From: an uncultured Ruminococcus sp. | GTDB lineage: Bacteria; Bacillota_A; Clostridia; Oscillospirales; Acutalibacteraceae | Direction: 5' to 3' | Length of the DNA stretch: 6,173 nt | Assembly: GCA_902773395.1 (NCBI GenBank) | Contig: CACYEJ010000069.1 | Location: 1-6,173 of the forward strand | In this document: positions 1-6,173 of the stretch, piece by piece | Layout: every line of letters begins with the position of its first letter | Position numbering within the stretch: the stretch's first letter is position 1 | The notes under the pieces: model-generated | What the model saw: only the letters and a program-made list of their open reading frames with translations | What the model was told of the DNA's origin: nothing | Databases searched by the model: none | Made by a program: the position numbers and the translations under genes

Positions 1-582
1 TTATCCTACCTCAACGCCATAGGTACCGCATAAAGCCGCCAAACCTCCGGTGAAGCCGCTGCCCATAGCGTTGAATTTCCATTCGTTATTGTTTCTGTAA
101 ATCTCTCCGAACACGACTGCCGTTTCAACATTAAATTTATCGGCGAGATTATAACGAAGAAGCTCATTGTTTGCTTTTTCATCATGAATAGAGATGAACG
201 CACTGCTGACTGCTTTAAAGCTTTGCTTGCGAGTTTCTGCTTCGTAAATAGTCGCCGTAAAAGCAATCCTCATCACATTTTGGGGAATAACACTCAAATC
301 AAGCTTTACTTTGACATTATTCATATTTCCGCTTTTAGTCACATTATTATTGAGTATCACCGCCCCTGACGGGTGTTTCAGATTGCCGTAAAAAACAAAA
401 TCCTTCGGCCCCTCCACCTTTCCGGAAGCTGTAAGCAAAAAAGCCGAAACGTCAAGATCAAGTACCCCCTGCCCTGATAAGGCGGAATCAAGCTGCCAGC
501 CAAGCGTGACATTAATAGTATTAAGATTCGGGTTACCCTTATTAAGGCTGAGCTTTTGACCTTTTAACAAATTGACCGACAT
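1..582 (-). CDS. TerD-family stress protein, divergent paralogue
   Basis: Complete 193-residue protein of the TerD family (Ca2+-binding beta-sandwich proteins of tellurite, oxidative and envelope stress clusters; probably cytoplasmic). Family signatures are DLDVSAF (residues 42-48), DFVFYGNLKH (61-70), SGAV (72-75), FTATIYEA (108-115), ETAVVFGEIYR (153-163) and the end block [20 protein letters not shown] (168-190). The length is typical and equals the upstream TerD. The start is supported by GGAGG at 589-593, 6 bases before ATG; the stop is the first three bases of the window. It follows the other terD by 79 bases and is probably co-transcribed with it. Oddity: where the sister protein has D79, D86, D88, D89 and E90, this one has N79, N86, N88, N89 and V90, and D39 of the sister is V40 here, so its Ca2+ binding may be lost or altered. 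Family assignment is firm; a specific role separate from the other TerD is not known. Confidence 0.93.
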   Translation of the reverse strand: MSVNLLKGQKLSLNKGNPNLNTINVTLGWQLDSALSGQGVLDLDVSAFLLTASGKVEGPKDFVFYGNLKHPSGAVILNNNVTKSGNMNNVKVKLDLSVIPQNVMRIAFTATIYEAETRKQSFKAVSSAFISIHDEKANNELLRYNLADKFNVETAVVFGEIYRNNNEWKFNAMGSGFTGGLAALCGTYGVEVG

Positions 583-616
583 CGTATCCCTCCGATGTAA
601 AGTATTTAATAATCAA

Positions 617-653
617 GGTGAAGTGTGCCTAAATTCAGAAGGCACTCTTCACC
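617..653 (-). terminator. Hairpin between the two terD genes; possible leaky terminator or attenuator
   Basis: The 13-base arms at 641-653 and 617-629 are complementary apart from one central mismatch and enclose an 11-base loop (630-640). In the minus-strand transcript the arms read GGTGAAGAGTGCC and GGCACACTTCACC. The stem is followed by TTGATTATT, which is T-rich but not the uninterrupted run of a strong intrinsic terminator. It lies 9 bases after the stop codon of the first terD and 24 bases before the ribosome binding site of the second. It may be a partial terminator lowering expression of the last gene, or a stem that stabilises the upstream mRNA. The structure is read directly from sequence; its function is inferred. 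Confidence 0.5.
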
Positions 654-661
654 AATAAGAC

Positions 662-1243
662 TTATGCTACATCAATACCGTAATGGCCGCAAAGAGCTGC
701 AAGACCGCCTTGGAAACCGCTGCCGATAGCATTAAACTTCCAGTCGCCGCCACGCTTGTAAAGCTCGCCAACAACGATAGCAGTTTCAATGGAGAAATCC
801 TCACCGAGATCATAATGAATTACCTCAGCGCCTGTAGCCATATCCACAATACGGATATACGCATTCGAAACCTGACCGAAGTTCTGATGTCTTACGTCTG
901 CGTCATAAATAGTAACAGTGAAAGCAATTCTCTCAATGTTAGCAGGAATCTTAGTCAAATCAACAACGATCTGCTCGTCATCGCCGTCACCGCTTCCGGT
1001 AAGGTTATCGCCCATATGCTCAACTGCACCGCTCTGATGCTTCAGGTTGCCATAGAAAATGAAATCCTTATCTGTTGGGCATTTGCCGTCTGTACCGAGT
1101 ACGAAAGCAGAAGCGTCCAAGTCGAAATCATAGCCGCCGTCAAAAGCATTAACGTCCCAGCCCAAGCCTACCATTAGATTTTTTAGGCTCGGATTACCCT
1201 TTGTCAAATCAACCTTTTGTCCTTTTGATAAATTAATTGCCAT
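662..1243 (-). CDS. terD: TerD-family calcium-binding stress protein
   Basis: Complete 193-residue TerD protein close to the family consensus. TerD proteins are Ca2+-binding beta-sandwich proteins needed for resistance to tellurite and other stresses; they are thought to act in the cytoplasm near the membrane with TerC and TelA partners. Visible signatures are [10 protein letters not shown] (residues 38-47), [10 protein letters not shown] (60-69), [10 protein letters not shown] (71-80), the acidic loop GDGDDEQ (85-91), FTVTIYDA (108-115), [13 protein letters not shown] (120-132), [10 protein letters not shown] (153-162) and [20 protein letters not shown] (168-189). The aspartates that form the metal sites in the family (around 39-43 and 79-90) appear intact. 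The start has a strong GGGAGG at 1253-1258, 9 bases before ATG. It follows telA by 134 bases, a spacer with its own inverted repeat, so it may be separately promoted or processed. It is the likely parent or sister, by tandem duplication, of the divergent terD downstream. Confidence 0.96.
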   Translation of the reverse strand: MAINLSKGQKVDLTKGNPSLKNLMVGLGWDVNAFDGGYDFDLDASAFVLGTDGKCPTDKDFIFYGNLKHQSGAVEHMGDNLTGSGDGDDEQIVVDLTKIPANIERIAFTVTIYDADVRHQNFGQVSNAYIRIVDMATGAEVIHYDLGEDFSIETAIVVGELYKRGGDWKFNAIGSGFQGGLAALCGHYGIDVA

Positions 1244-1308
1244 TTTATTTATCCTCCCTTATTATTGCCAATTGCCTGACAATAAATATTAAATAATTTA
1301 TATTCATC

Positions 1309-1360
1309 TTAACAGCAGATAATACTTTAGATAAATATAAAAATATTTATCCGCTGTTAA
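1309..1360 (-). repeat. Imperfect inverted repeat with nested hairpin in the telA-terD spacer
   Basis: Twelve-base arms at 1349-1360 and 1309-1320 are complementary with one G-U wobble (transcript TTAACAGCGGAT and ATCTGCTGTTAA). A second perfect 8-bp pair (1344-1351 with 1330-1337) sits inside it with a 6-base loop and shares GAT with the outer arm. The two stems can either stack, leaving about 12 bases bulged (1318-1329), or compete. No T-run follows on either strand, so it is not a standard terminator. The outer arm begins TTAACA, a passable -35 box, with TATATT 15 bases later, so an internal promoter or an operator is also possible. The structure is seen; its role is unknown. Confidence 0.5.
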
Positions 1361-1377
1361 GAAATGTATCAAATGAA

Positions 1378-2586
1378 TTATCTCAGCAAATTATTGCCGC
1401 CGCTGCCCATAAAGTTATTATTGCCTGTGGTGCCGCTTGGCATATGATAATTACTGTAGAAGCTTTGCTTAATGTTCTCCAGTCTTGCCCTTGCATCAAC
1501 ACGCTCTCTCTTTGCTTCCTCCTGAATAGCTTTAGTTTCGTCAATGCCATTCATAATAGTCTGCCATGTTTGTTCAAGCGTTTCAATCTTAATTGAGCTG
1601 CCCGATGAAAGCTGCGCGATAAGCTTAGACTGTTCAACTGTATTCTGTGCGTTTTTGAGGAGAAGCTCGTTAGTCTTCTGATCAAGTGCAGCAAGTGCGT
1701 CTGCCTGAACCTTCTGACGCTTCAGCATAATTGCCTGTGCCAATGCCTGCTTAAATACCGGAAGTGTGATGATAAATGCAGAATCGATCTTTCTTACAAG
1801 ATTCAGATTACTAAACTCCATAGTCTTAATAAGCGGAACAGACTGCATTGCAACACTCTCAGCCACTCTAAGATCCTGCACTCTCTGTTCAAGCATCTGT
1901 AATGCCTGCTCACACGACTGAATCTCAAACTGAATTGCCGAATCACCTGTTACAGCGAGATCGTCTTTTCTCTGTGCGATGTAGCCCTCGATCTCACGGC
2001 AGCCCTGCTCACCGGCGAGAATGTACTTTACAAGCTGATGATAATACTCAACATTAGCATTGAACATATCATCAAGCTTTCTGTTTGTCTGAACAATCTC
2101 GTTCTCATATTGTTTGAGCTGAACATAGATTTTGTCAACCTCATCGCCCATTGTATTATATTTATGAAGAATTTTCTCCAAACGTTTTTTCTCATTGGCA
2201 AAAATCTTTTCAAAGAAGCCCGGCTTATCTTTAAGCTCGTCCACATCAAAAGCACTCATAATCTTTGTGAGAGTAGCAAGCATTGTACCGGAATCCTCAA
2301 GCTGAGAAAGCTCTGCATTTCTCAATACAACATCGGAAGCCTTTGCGATATTATCGGCAGCCTGCGCGCCAAATTTTACTATTGTATTCACATCGTTAAG
2401 CTGAATCTGACTTACAAGCCTGTCAACCTCCGGAGAGTTCGCAAGCTGAGCTGTTAAATTGTTTCTGTCCTCAACGATGTCGTACTTCTTCGGTTCTTCC
2501 TTAACCAGTGTAACGCTGGGGCTTACCGGCTGAGCTGTAGGAACATCTTGCCGTATAGGTTCGATTTTGTTAAAATTAATTCCCAT
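1378..2586 (-). CDS. telA: Toxic anion resistance protein TelA (YceH-like)
   Basis: Complete 402-residue protein of the TelA / YceH family, found in tellurite-resistance and general stress clusters and predicted to be a soluble, mainly helical coiled-coil cytoplasmic protein. Layout: a Pro-rich flexible N-terminus (about 8-35), long helical segments (about 40-375), and a Gly/Asn-rich tail (381-402). Family landmarks are DLRVAESVAMQ (238-248), the stretch IDSAFIITLPVFKQALAQAI (267-286), LLLKNAQN (308-315) and ETLEQTWQTIMNGI followed by IQEEAKRER (335-362). The length is close to that of known TelA proteins. It starts 2 bases after the yceG stop codon, with its ribosome binding site AAGGGA (2594-2599) inside the yceG end, so translation is probably coupled. 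No membrane segment or catalytic motif is apparent. The molecular activity of the family is not established, although its link with TerD and YceG is well known. The short low-complexity tail is not part of the usual conserved core. Confidence 0.95.
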   Translation of the reverse strand: MGINFNKIEPIRQDVPTAQPVSPSVTLVKEEPKKYDIVEDRNNLTAQLANSPEVDRLVSQIQLNDVNTIVKFGAQAADNIAKASDVVLRNAELSQLEDSGTMLATLTKIMSAFDVDELKDKPGFFEKIFANEKKRLEKILHKYNTMGDEVDKIYVQLKQYENEIVQTNRKLDDMFNANVEYYHQLVKYILAGEQGCREIEGYIAQRKDDLAVTGDSAIQFEIQSCEQALQMLEQRVQDLRVAESVAMQSVPLIKTMEFSNLNLVRKIDSAFIITLPVFKQALAQAIMLKRQKVQADALAALDQKTNELLLKNAQNTVEQSKLIAQLSSGSSIKIETLEQTWQTIMNGIDETKAIQEEAKRERVDARARLENIKQSFYSNYHMPSGTTGNNNFMGSGGNNLLR

Positions 2587-2588
2587 AT

Positions 2589-4868
2589 CTACTTCCCTTT
2601 CTTAAATAAATTATTGAATAACGTGTTCTTTTTTGCGGGCTTCGGCGGCGGAATTTTCAGCTTTGGAACTTGAAGTCCGTACATATATTCGCCTATCTGG
2701 TGTTCGTCCAGTATATCCTTTGTAAAATATCTTTCCACAGTCTGATAGCCTGTCGGCACAAAGAACACAACATCAAATCCTATTAAATTTAAAAATGCCG
2801 TTATAATAGCATCTTCCTGAGAGATTGGCATCTCCCCTGTGTTTATATACAAAAGCTTGGGATTAGTCTTAGTAAAGTCAAACTTTTGAATCAATCGGAC
2901 AAGCTCCATTTGCAGATTCAGCACAACAGCAACTATATTGTACTCCGTGCCGTTTACAAATGTACCGGCAATAAGTCTTGAATTAATCAGCAGTTGAAGC
3001 TTATCAAAAATATAATTTTGAGTTTCATCACGCAGTACGCTGTAGCGATAATATCTGTCACGGACAATTGCATCTCTTACAAGCTGTCCATTTCTGAAAT
3101 AATTGGCAGCGTTATACTTCATCGGATTCTGGTCATTCGGCGAAGCATAAGGTACGTTTGTGATAAGGAATGTATCCTCTGTTAATAAATCTCTAATCGA
3201 CTGCCAGTATTTGTTGACATTGTTATCTTTAACTCCCGATACCTTTGCAAAAATAACGGGAACGTTTACGGTATCCTCAACGGTACTGAAATTCGGACGG
3301 AATTTTGCTTCCTGCTCCCAAAGTATAGATATTTCCTCATACATAGTTTTAAGCGTCACGGTATTTGCTTTTCTATACTGATAGCTTCTATAAATTCCTG
3401 TACCTGAATACAGTGCCTCGTCAAGCTCTCTTTCCGCATGATAAGCCGCCGTTGCAATCTGCAATCCGCTGCTCTCAGTCGGAAAAGCAGTTATATTAAG
3501 CGACTGCTGATATTTTCTTTCAAAGAGAACATCGTCCTCAAGCATACATTTTGTATTGAGATTAGGCACAAGCAGCAACACATCGCATGGCAGTTTTGAA
3601 AGCATCTTACAGAACATAACCTCAGCTTCAGTATGACAGCCGCCCAAAAATACAAACACCGACACAAACGGCATTGTCCAGTTATTGAACAGCGAACGCA
3701 TATACCTGTAAAGCCAACACAAAATATACACTGCTCTGCTGGTGAGCTTATTGAGATTCATTTCCGGTTTTTTAGACTCTTCAAGCATAACGTCAACGAA
3801 TGCCTTAATCATCAGCCTTTGCAGCTCCAGATTTTGAGGGAATCTTATTCTTGATACCATATCTCCCATCATCTGAATTTGAGATGTATAGTTACCTCTG
3901 CCGAGCGATGAAACCTCTCTTGGATCAGGCAGCGGAATTACATTCTCTACTATGCAAAATCCTCTGCCGCTGTTCTTTACGCTCAGGTAAAATTGATACA
4001 GCTTATTCTGAAACGATACTTTATCTTCAACACCGTACATTCTGCAAAAGGCATTGTAAAAAAGACTTGGATCATCGCCGCGAGCGACTGGCGCTCTTTC
4101 TATATCCTCAAAAATATTACCGGACATCCAAGCATTTGTACAGTTAATATATTTTGATTTTACACCGTATATTTTCTCCTGCTCTGCTTTTTCCGCAGCC
4201 GCCTGCTGGATTTTGTCGAATCCGAAATCCGGCGGAAAACTCTTCATATTTGGAATATCAAGCTTATCCGAAAGCATCTCGCCTGAGTCCAACTGGCTGT
4301 AGGCAGTACCGCCGTCATATTGCAGCATAACGACATCACAGCCGGATTGATTGAGAACATTCAGAATATACAAATCATATATGCCGACATTCCCCTCGTA
4401 AAGTATCTTTGGAGCCTGATTCGTACCGATACGGCTAAGAACGCTCTCAAACTTATAATAAAGCCAGCACATAAATTTGATGTACGTATTTTTGATGATA
4501 TTATCATTTTTTCCAAGATTTTTAATAGACACCAATGAACTATACAGCGACTCCGCCACAAGAGTACATTGACGAGTATTCAGGTTAGGCAGCCATCTGT
4601 TTACAGACTGACCAAGAAAAAACTTATCAAGCTTAAACTCTGTACCCATCATCTCGGTAAAAAAAGTTAAATTCTTACTATCCGGGCTTAGAATTTTACC
4701 CTTAACCGCCACACCGTTACGGCGGGTAGATTCAAAATATTTTAAAATAAATTGATTTATTTCATCGTTATATCCATAAATTCTATAAAAGAAAATGCTT
4801 TTTTGCTCTCTCTTATCAATGTCAAGAAAGTAATCATTTAAATTCTTGATTTTTTTATGTTCAAACAT
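2589..4868 (-). CDS. yceG: YceG-family protein of the Ter stress operon, enlarged with three internal repeats
   Basis: Complete 759-residue protein. Identified as YceG-like (the YceG_bac family, a putative component of a Ter-linked biosynthetic module) from its place directly before telA and terD and from motifs such as NRWLPNLNT (90-98). From memory B. subtilis YceG is about 540 residues, so this one is long. No signal peptide or membrane helix is seen, so it is likely cytoplasmic. Three related alpha/beta units are visible: helix CWLY (134) then PKILY (153-157) to GCDVVML (176-182); CWLY (384) then P400 to PCDVLLLVPN (427-436); and PKLLY (670-674) to GFDVVFFVPT (697-706). It ends in a basic Pro/Lys tail (736-759). 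The start is supported by AGGTGA at 4878-4883, 9 bases before ATG. It is the first gene of the Ter operon, 96 bases after the hydrolase. Enzymatic activity is unknown and no catalytic motif can be assigned; the family call rests partly on context. Confidence 0.85.
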   Translation of the reverse strand: MFEHKKIKNLNDYFLDIDKREQKSIFFYRIYGYNDEINQFILKYFESTRRNGVAVKGKILSPDSKNLTFFTEMMGTEFKLDKFFLGQSVNRWLPNLNTRQCTLVAESLYSSLVSIKNLGKNDNIIKNTYIKFMCWLYYKFESVLSRIGTNQAPKILYEGNVGIYDLYILNVLNQSGCDVVMLQYDGGTAYSQLDSGEMLSDKLDIPNMKSFPPDFGFDKIQQAAAEKAEQEKIYGVKSKYINCTNAWMSGNIFEDIERAPVARGDDPSLFYNAFCRMYGVEDKVSFQNKLYQFYLSVKNSGRGFCIVENVIPLPDPREVSSLGRGNYTSQIQMMGDMVSRIRFPQNLELQRLMIKAFVDVMLEESKKPEMNLNKLTSRAVYILCWLYRYMRSLFNNWTMPFVSVFVFLGGCHTEAEVMFCKMLSKLPCDVLLLVPNLNTKCMLEDDVLFERKYQQSLNITAFPTESSGLQIATAAYHAERELDEALYSGTGIYRSYQYRKANTVTLKTMYEEISILWEQEAKFRPNFSTVEDTVNVPVIFAKVSGVKDNNVNKYWQSIRDLLTEDTFLITNVPYASPNDQNPMKYNAANYFRNGQLVRDAIVRDRYYRYSVLRDETQNYIFDKLQLLINSRLIAGTFVNGTEYNIVAVVLNLQMELVRLIQKFDFTKTNPKLLYINTGEMPISQEDAIITAFLNLIGFDVVFFVPTGYQTVERYFTKDILDEHQIGEYMYGLQVPKLKIPPPKPAKKNTLFNNLFKKGK

Positions 4869-4877
4869 TTTTACTGT

Positions 4878-4883
4878 TCACCT
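4878..4883 (-). promoter_or_regulatory. Ribosome binding site of yceG
   Basis: AGGTGA on the minus strand, 9 bases before the ATG at 4868, matches the anti-Shine-Dalgarno core and fixes this ATG as the start of the first Ter operon gene. Confidence 0.7.
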
Positions 4884-4923
4884 GTTATTTTTTATACTTC
4901 CCACTTGAAACCAAGCCCATATA

Positions 4924-4954
4924 CTTATAACCCCTGAATATGTCTTTTAAACAA
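4924..4954 (-). promoter_or_regulatory. Tentative promoter of the yceG-telA-terD operon
   Basis: The 96-base spacer between the hydrolase stop and yceG is the natural place for the operon promoter. Two overlapping readings are possible on the minus strand. A housekeeping type would be TTGTTT (4949-4954) and TATAAG (4924-4929) with a long 19-base spacer. A general-stress (sigma-B-like) type would be GTTTAA (4947-4952), 13 bases, then GGGTTA (4928-4933). Either leaves a leader of roughly 50 bases containing the AGGTGA ribosome binding site. Neither match is perfect and the region is AT-rich, so chance matches are likely. Confidence 0.3.
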
Positions 4955-4964
4955 TAATAAATTA

Positions 4965-6173
4965 TTATTCCAGGAAATCCGGCAAAATATCACTAAACAA
5001 ATAATTCATCTCAGGCGGATAAATAGAGTTGCTCATCACAATCAAAGTTAGACCTTTATCCTCATTGATGTAATTATAAGCCGAATAAATCCCTATCATA
5101 CCAGGATGACCTACTCCACCCTTGATATTTAAAAACATACCGTAGCCGTAGTAATTATCTCCGTATTGATCCGTAGTCATAGCACGGTAGCTTTCTTTTG
5201 AAACGGCTTTGCCGGAAGTCAATGCGTCCATCCACAGCGTCATATCATACGCACTTGATATCACGTCACCGCAGCCCTTTGTAATCCCCGGCTGTAAATC
5301 AACTTGTTTAATTACCACGCCTTTTGACCAATCCAAAGACCCGGAAAGCTCGGCAATTGTGCCGGTATGTTTCATTCCAAGCGGTTCAAAGAAGTTTTCT
5401 CTAAGGAACTCACTGTATTTTTTTCCGGAAACCTGCTCTACAATATTTGCAAGCAGAAGATAATTTGTATTGGTATACATAAATCTCTTTCCCGGCTCAA
5501 AAACAAGCCTTCGATTAAACACCGAATTTTTAATTAACGCTGTGTTTTCCTCGTCTGTATTGTCATAGGTTATATTTAATTCCTCAGGCAAATCCGGAAT
5601 ACCCGAACGCATGGAAAGCATATGAAAGAGTTTAACTCTGTTACCCTCTGCGTATTCGGGGAAATACTTATCCATAGTATCATCTAAGCTAAGCTTGCCC
5701 TGTTCGGAAAGCAGAAGCACCGCCGCCGCACAAAATTGTTTTGAAGTCGAGCCAATCGGCATAGGGGACTCCATTGTAACATCTTCGCCGTTTTCAAGCT
5801 CACCCTGTGCAAACGAATAATACGGTTGTCCTTCCTTTTGGGCATAAACCACTCCGTCAAATTTGTATGACGAAAGAGTTTTCTCAATAGACTGTTTCTT
5901 TTCCGGTGAAAGCTGTGGTATTTCTTTCTTAAAAGGCTCCAAGCCCACAGACATACGCAGAATGTAAAGTGCGTCTGCACTGTTAATAGTATTGTTCTCA
6001 TCAATGTCGGCAAGCTTTTTTTGTTGTTCGCTAAGCTGCTCTAAGTTTACCGAATGTCTTAAAACAATCAGCGAGTCATACGAATCCACCTTGCCGCTGC
6101 CGTCAACATCTCCGATTGCTTCTGCCGCAGCCGGTATAATTATTACTCCTGCTGCTAATACTGCCGCCATAAA
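4965..6173 (-). CDS. Secreted dockerin-bearing serine hydrolase (beta-lactamase/PBP family), 5' truncated
   Basis: The reading frame is open to the window edge. The first ATG in view (6168-6170) starts in the hydrophobic core of a signal peptide, without a basic n-region, so the true start probably lies upstream; residues are numbered from that ATG. Order: end of signal peptide with a plausible AEA cleavage at 16-18; type I dockerin with two calcium loops (D21, D23, S25, D29, D32 and D55, D57, N59, N63, D66); linker; then a serine hydrolase domain (about 90-401) of the beta-lactamase / D-Ala-D-Ala carboxypeptidase / family VIII esterase fold. Catalytic motifs are intact: S141-T-S-K144, Y232-T-N234 and H355-P-G357, the last in place of KTG. 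It is predicted to be exported and docked onto a cohesin-bearing scaffold or surface protein. The substrate cannot be told: peptidoglycan peptide, beta-lactam or carbohydrate/lipid ester are all possible. It is probably functionally separate from the Ter genes, although no strong terminator divides them. Confidence 0.92.
   Translation of the reverse strand, partial: FMAAVLAAGVIIIPAAAEAIGDVDGSGKVDSYDSLIVLRHSVNLEQLSEQQKKLADIDENNTINSADALYILRMSVGLEPFKKEIPQLSPEKKQSIEKTLSSYKFDGVVYAQKEGQPYYSFAQGELENGEDVTMESPMPIGSTSKQFCAAAVLLLSEQGKLSLDDTMDKYFPEYAEGNRVKLFHMLSMRSGIPDLPEELNITYDNTDEENTALIKNSVFNRRLVFEPGKRFMYTNTNYLLLANIVEQVSGKKYSEFLRENFFEPLGMKHTGTIAELSGSLDWSKGVVIKQVDLQPGITKGCGDVISSAYDMTLWMDALTSGKAVSKESYRAMTTDQYGDNYYGYGMFLNIKGGVGHPGMIGIYSAYNYINEDKGLTLIVMSNSIYPPEMNYLFSDILPDFLE

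Noticed and set aside
683..1177. 164-codon open frame on the plus strand opposite terD
   Set aside because: It is antisense to a clearly conserved TerD gene, resembles no known protein, and has no ribosome binding site that I can see; it is a codon-bias shadow.
1264..1276. Tandem ATTGCCA / ATTGCC just before the ribosome binding site of the canonical terD
   Set aside because: Two short copies only, with no clear regulatory family match; too weak to call.
2038..2457. 139-codon plus-strand open frame opposite telA, and smaller ones opposite yceG (such as 3851-4147) and the hydrolase (5209-5463)
   Set aside because: All lie fully inside well-supported genes on the other strand, with compositions expected of reverse-frame shadows.
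4893..4926. Direct repeat TATACTT at 4893-4899 and 4920-4926 as a possible operator pair ahead of yceG
   Set aside because: Seven AT-rich bases repeated once in an AT-rich spacer is close to chance, and the copies show no dyad symmetry.
4953..4969. Perfect 17-base AT-only palindrome overlapping the hydrolase stop codon, considered as a terminator
   Set aside because: An 8-bp stem of only A-T pairs with a one-base centre cannot form a stable RNA hairpin, and no T-run follows. Such palindromes arise easily in AT-rich spacers.
1..6173. Mobile element, CRISPR array, tRNA or a wholly new defence system
   Set aside because: No transposase, integrase, terminal repeats, spaced direct repeats or cloverleaf were seen. 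Four of the five genes belong to the known Ter stress-response group, so a novel defence locus is not supported here.

Overview
The window reads as a piece of a low-to-moderate-GC Firmicutes chromosome, most likely a gut or rumen clostridium of the Ruminococcus / Oscillospiraceae kind. This is inferred from three things: a secreted enzyme carrying a type I dockerin, strong AGGAGG-type ribosome binding sites, and AT-rich spacers. All five genes lie on the minus strand, so transcription runs from high to low coordinates. No rRNA, tRNA, CRISPR array, transposase or integrase is visible.

Layout in transcription order. (1) 6173-4965: 5'-truncated secreted serine hydrolase (beta-lactamase / penicillin-binding-protein fold, SxxK-YxN-HxG) with a dockerin directly behind the signal peptide. 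(2) 4964-4869: 96-base AT-rich spacer with no convincing terminator and a tentative promoter for the next operon. (3) 4868-2589: a long YceG-like protein of 759 residues in which I can see three copies of an alpha/beta repeat. (4) 2586-1378: TelA/YceH toxic-anion-resistance protein, only 2 bases after yceG and probably translationally coupled to it. (5) 1377-1244: 134-base spacer holding a 52-base imperfect inverted repeat. (6) 1243-662: a canonical TerD. (7) 661-583: 79-base spacer that is mostly a 13-bp stem hairpin. (8) 582-1: a second, divergent TerD paralogue that has lost most of the acidic residues of the TerD calcium-binding region.

Genes 3-8 form a recognisable Ter (tellurium-resistance-type) stress-response operon, comparable in content to Bacillus subtilis yceCDEFGH but in a different order (yceG-telA first, terD genes last) and with no TerC membrane protein in view. 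TerD proteins are Ca2+-binding beta-sandwich proteins. TelA is a cytoplasmic helical protein. YceG is an uncharacterised partner predicted to belong to a Ter-linked biosynthetic or processing module. The likely job is envelope or oxidative/metal stress protection, but the molecular mechanism is not known. The operon probably continues past position 1. The system as such is known; the less ordinary features are the triplicated YceG architecture, the D-to-N swaps in the second TerD, and the two structured spacers that could set different expression levels within the operon.
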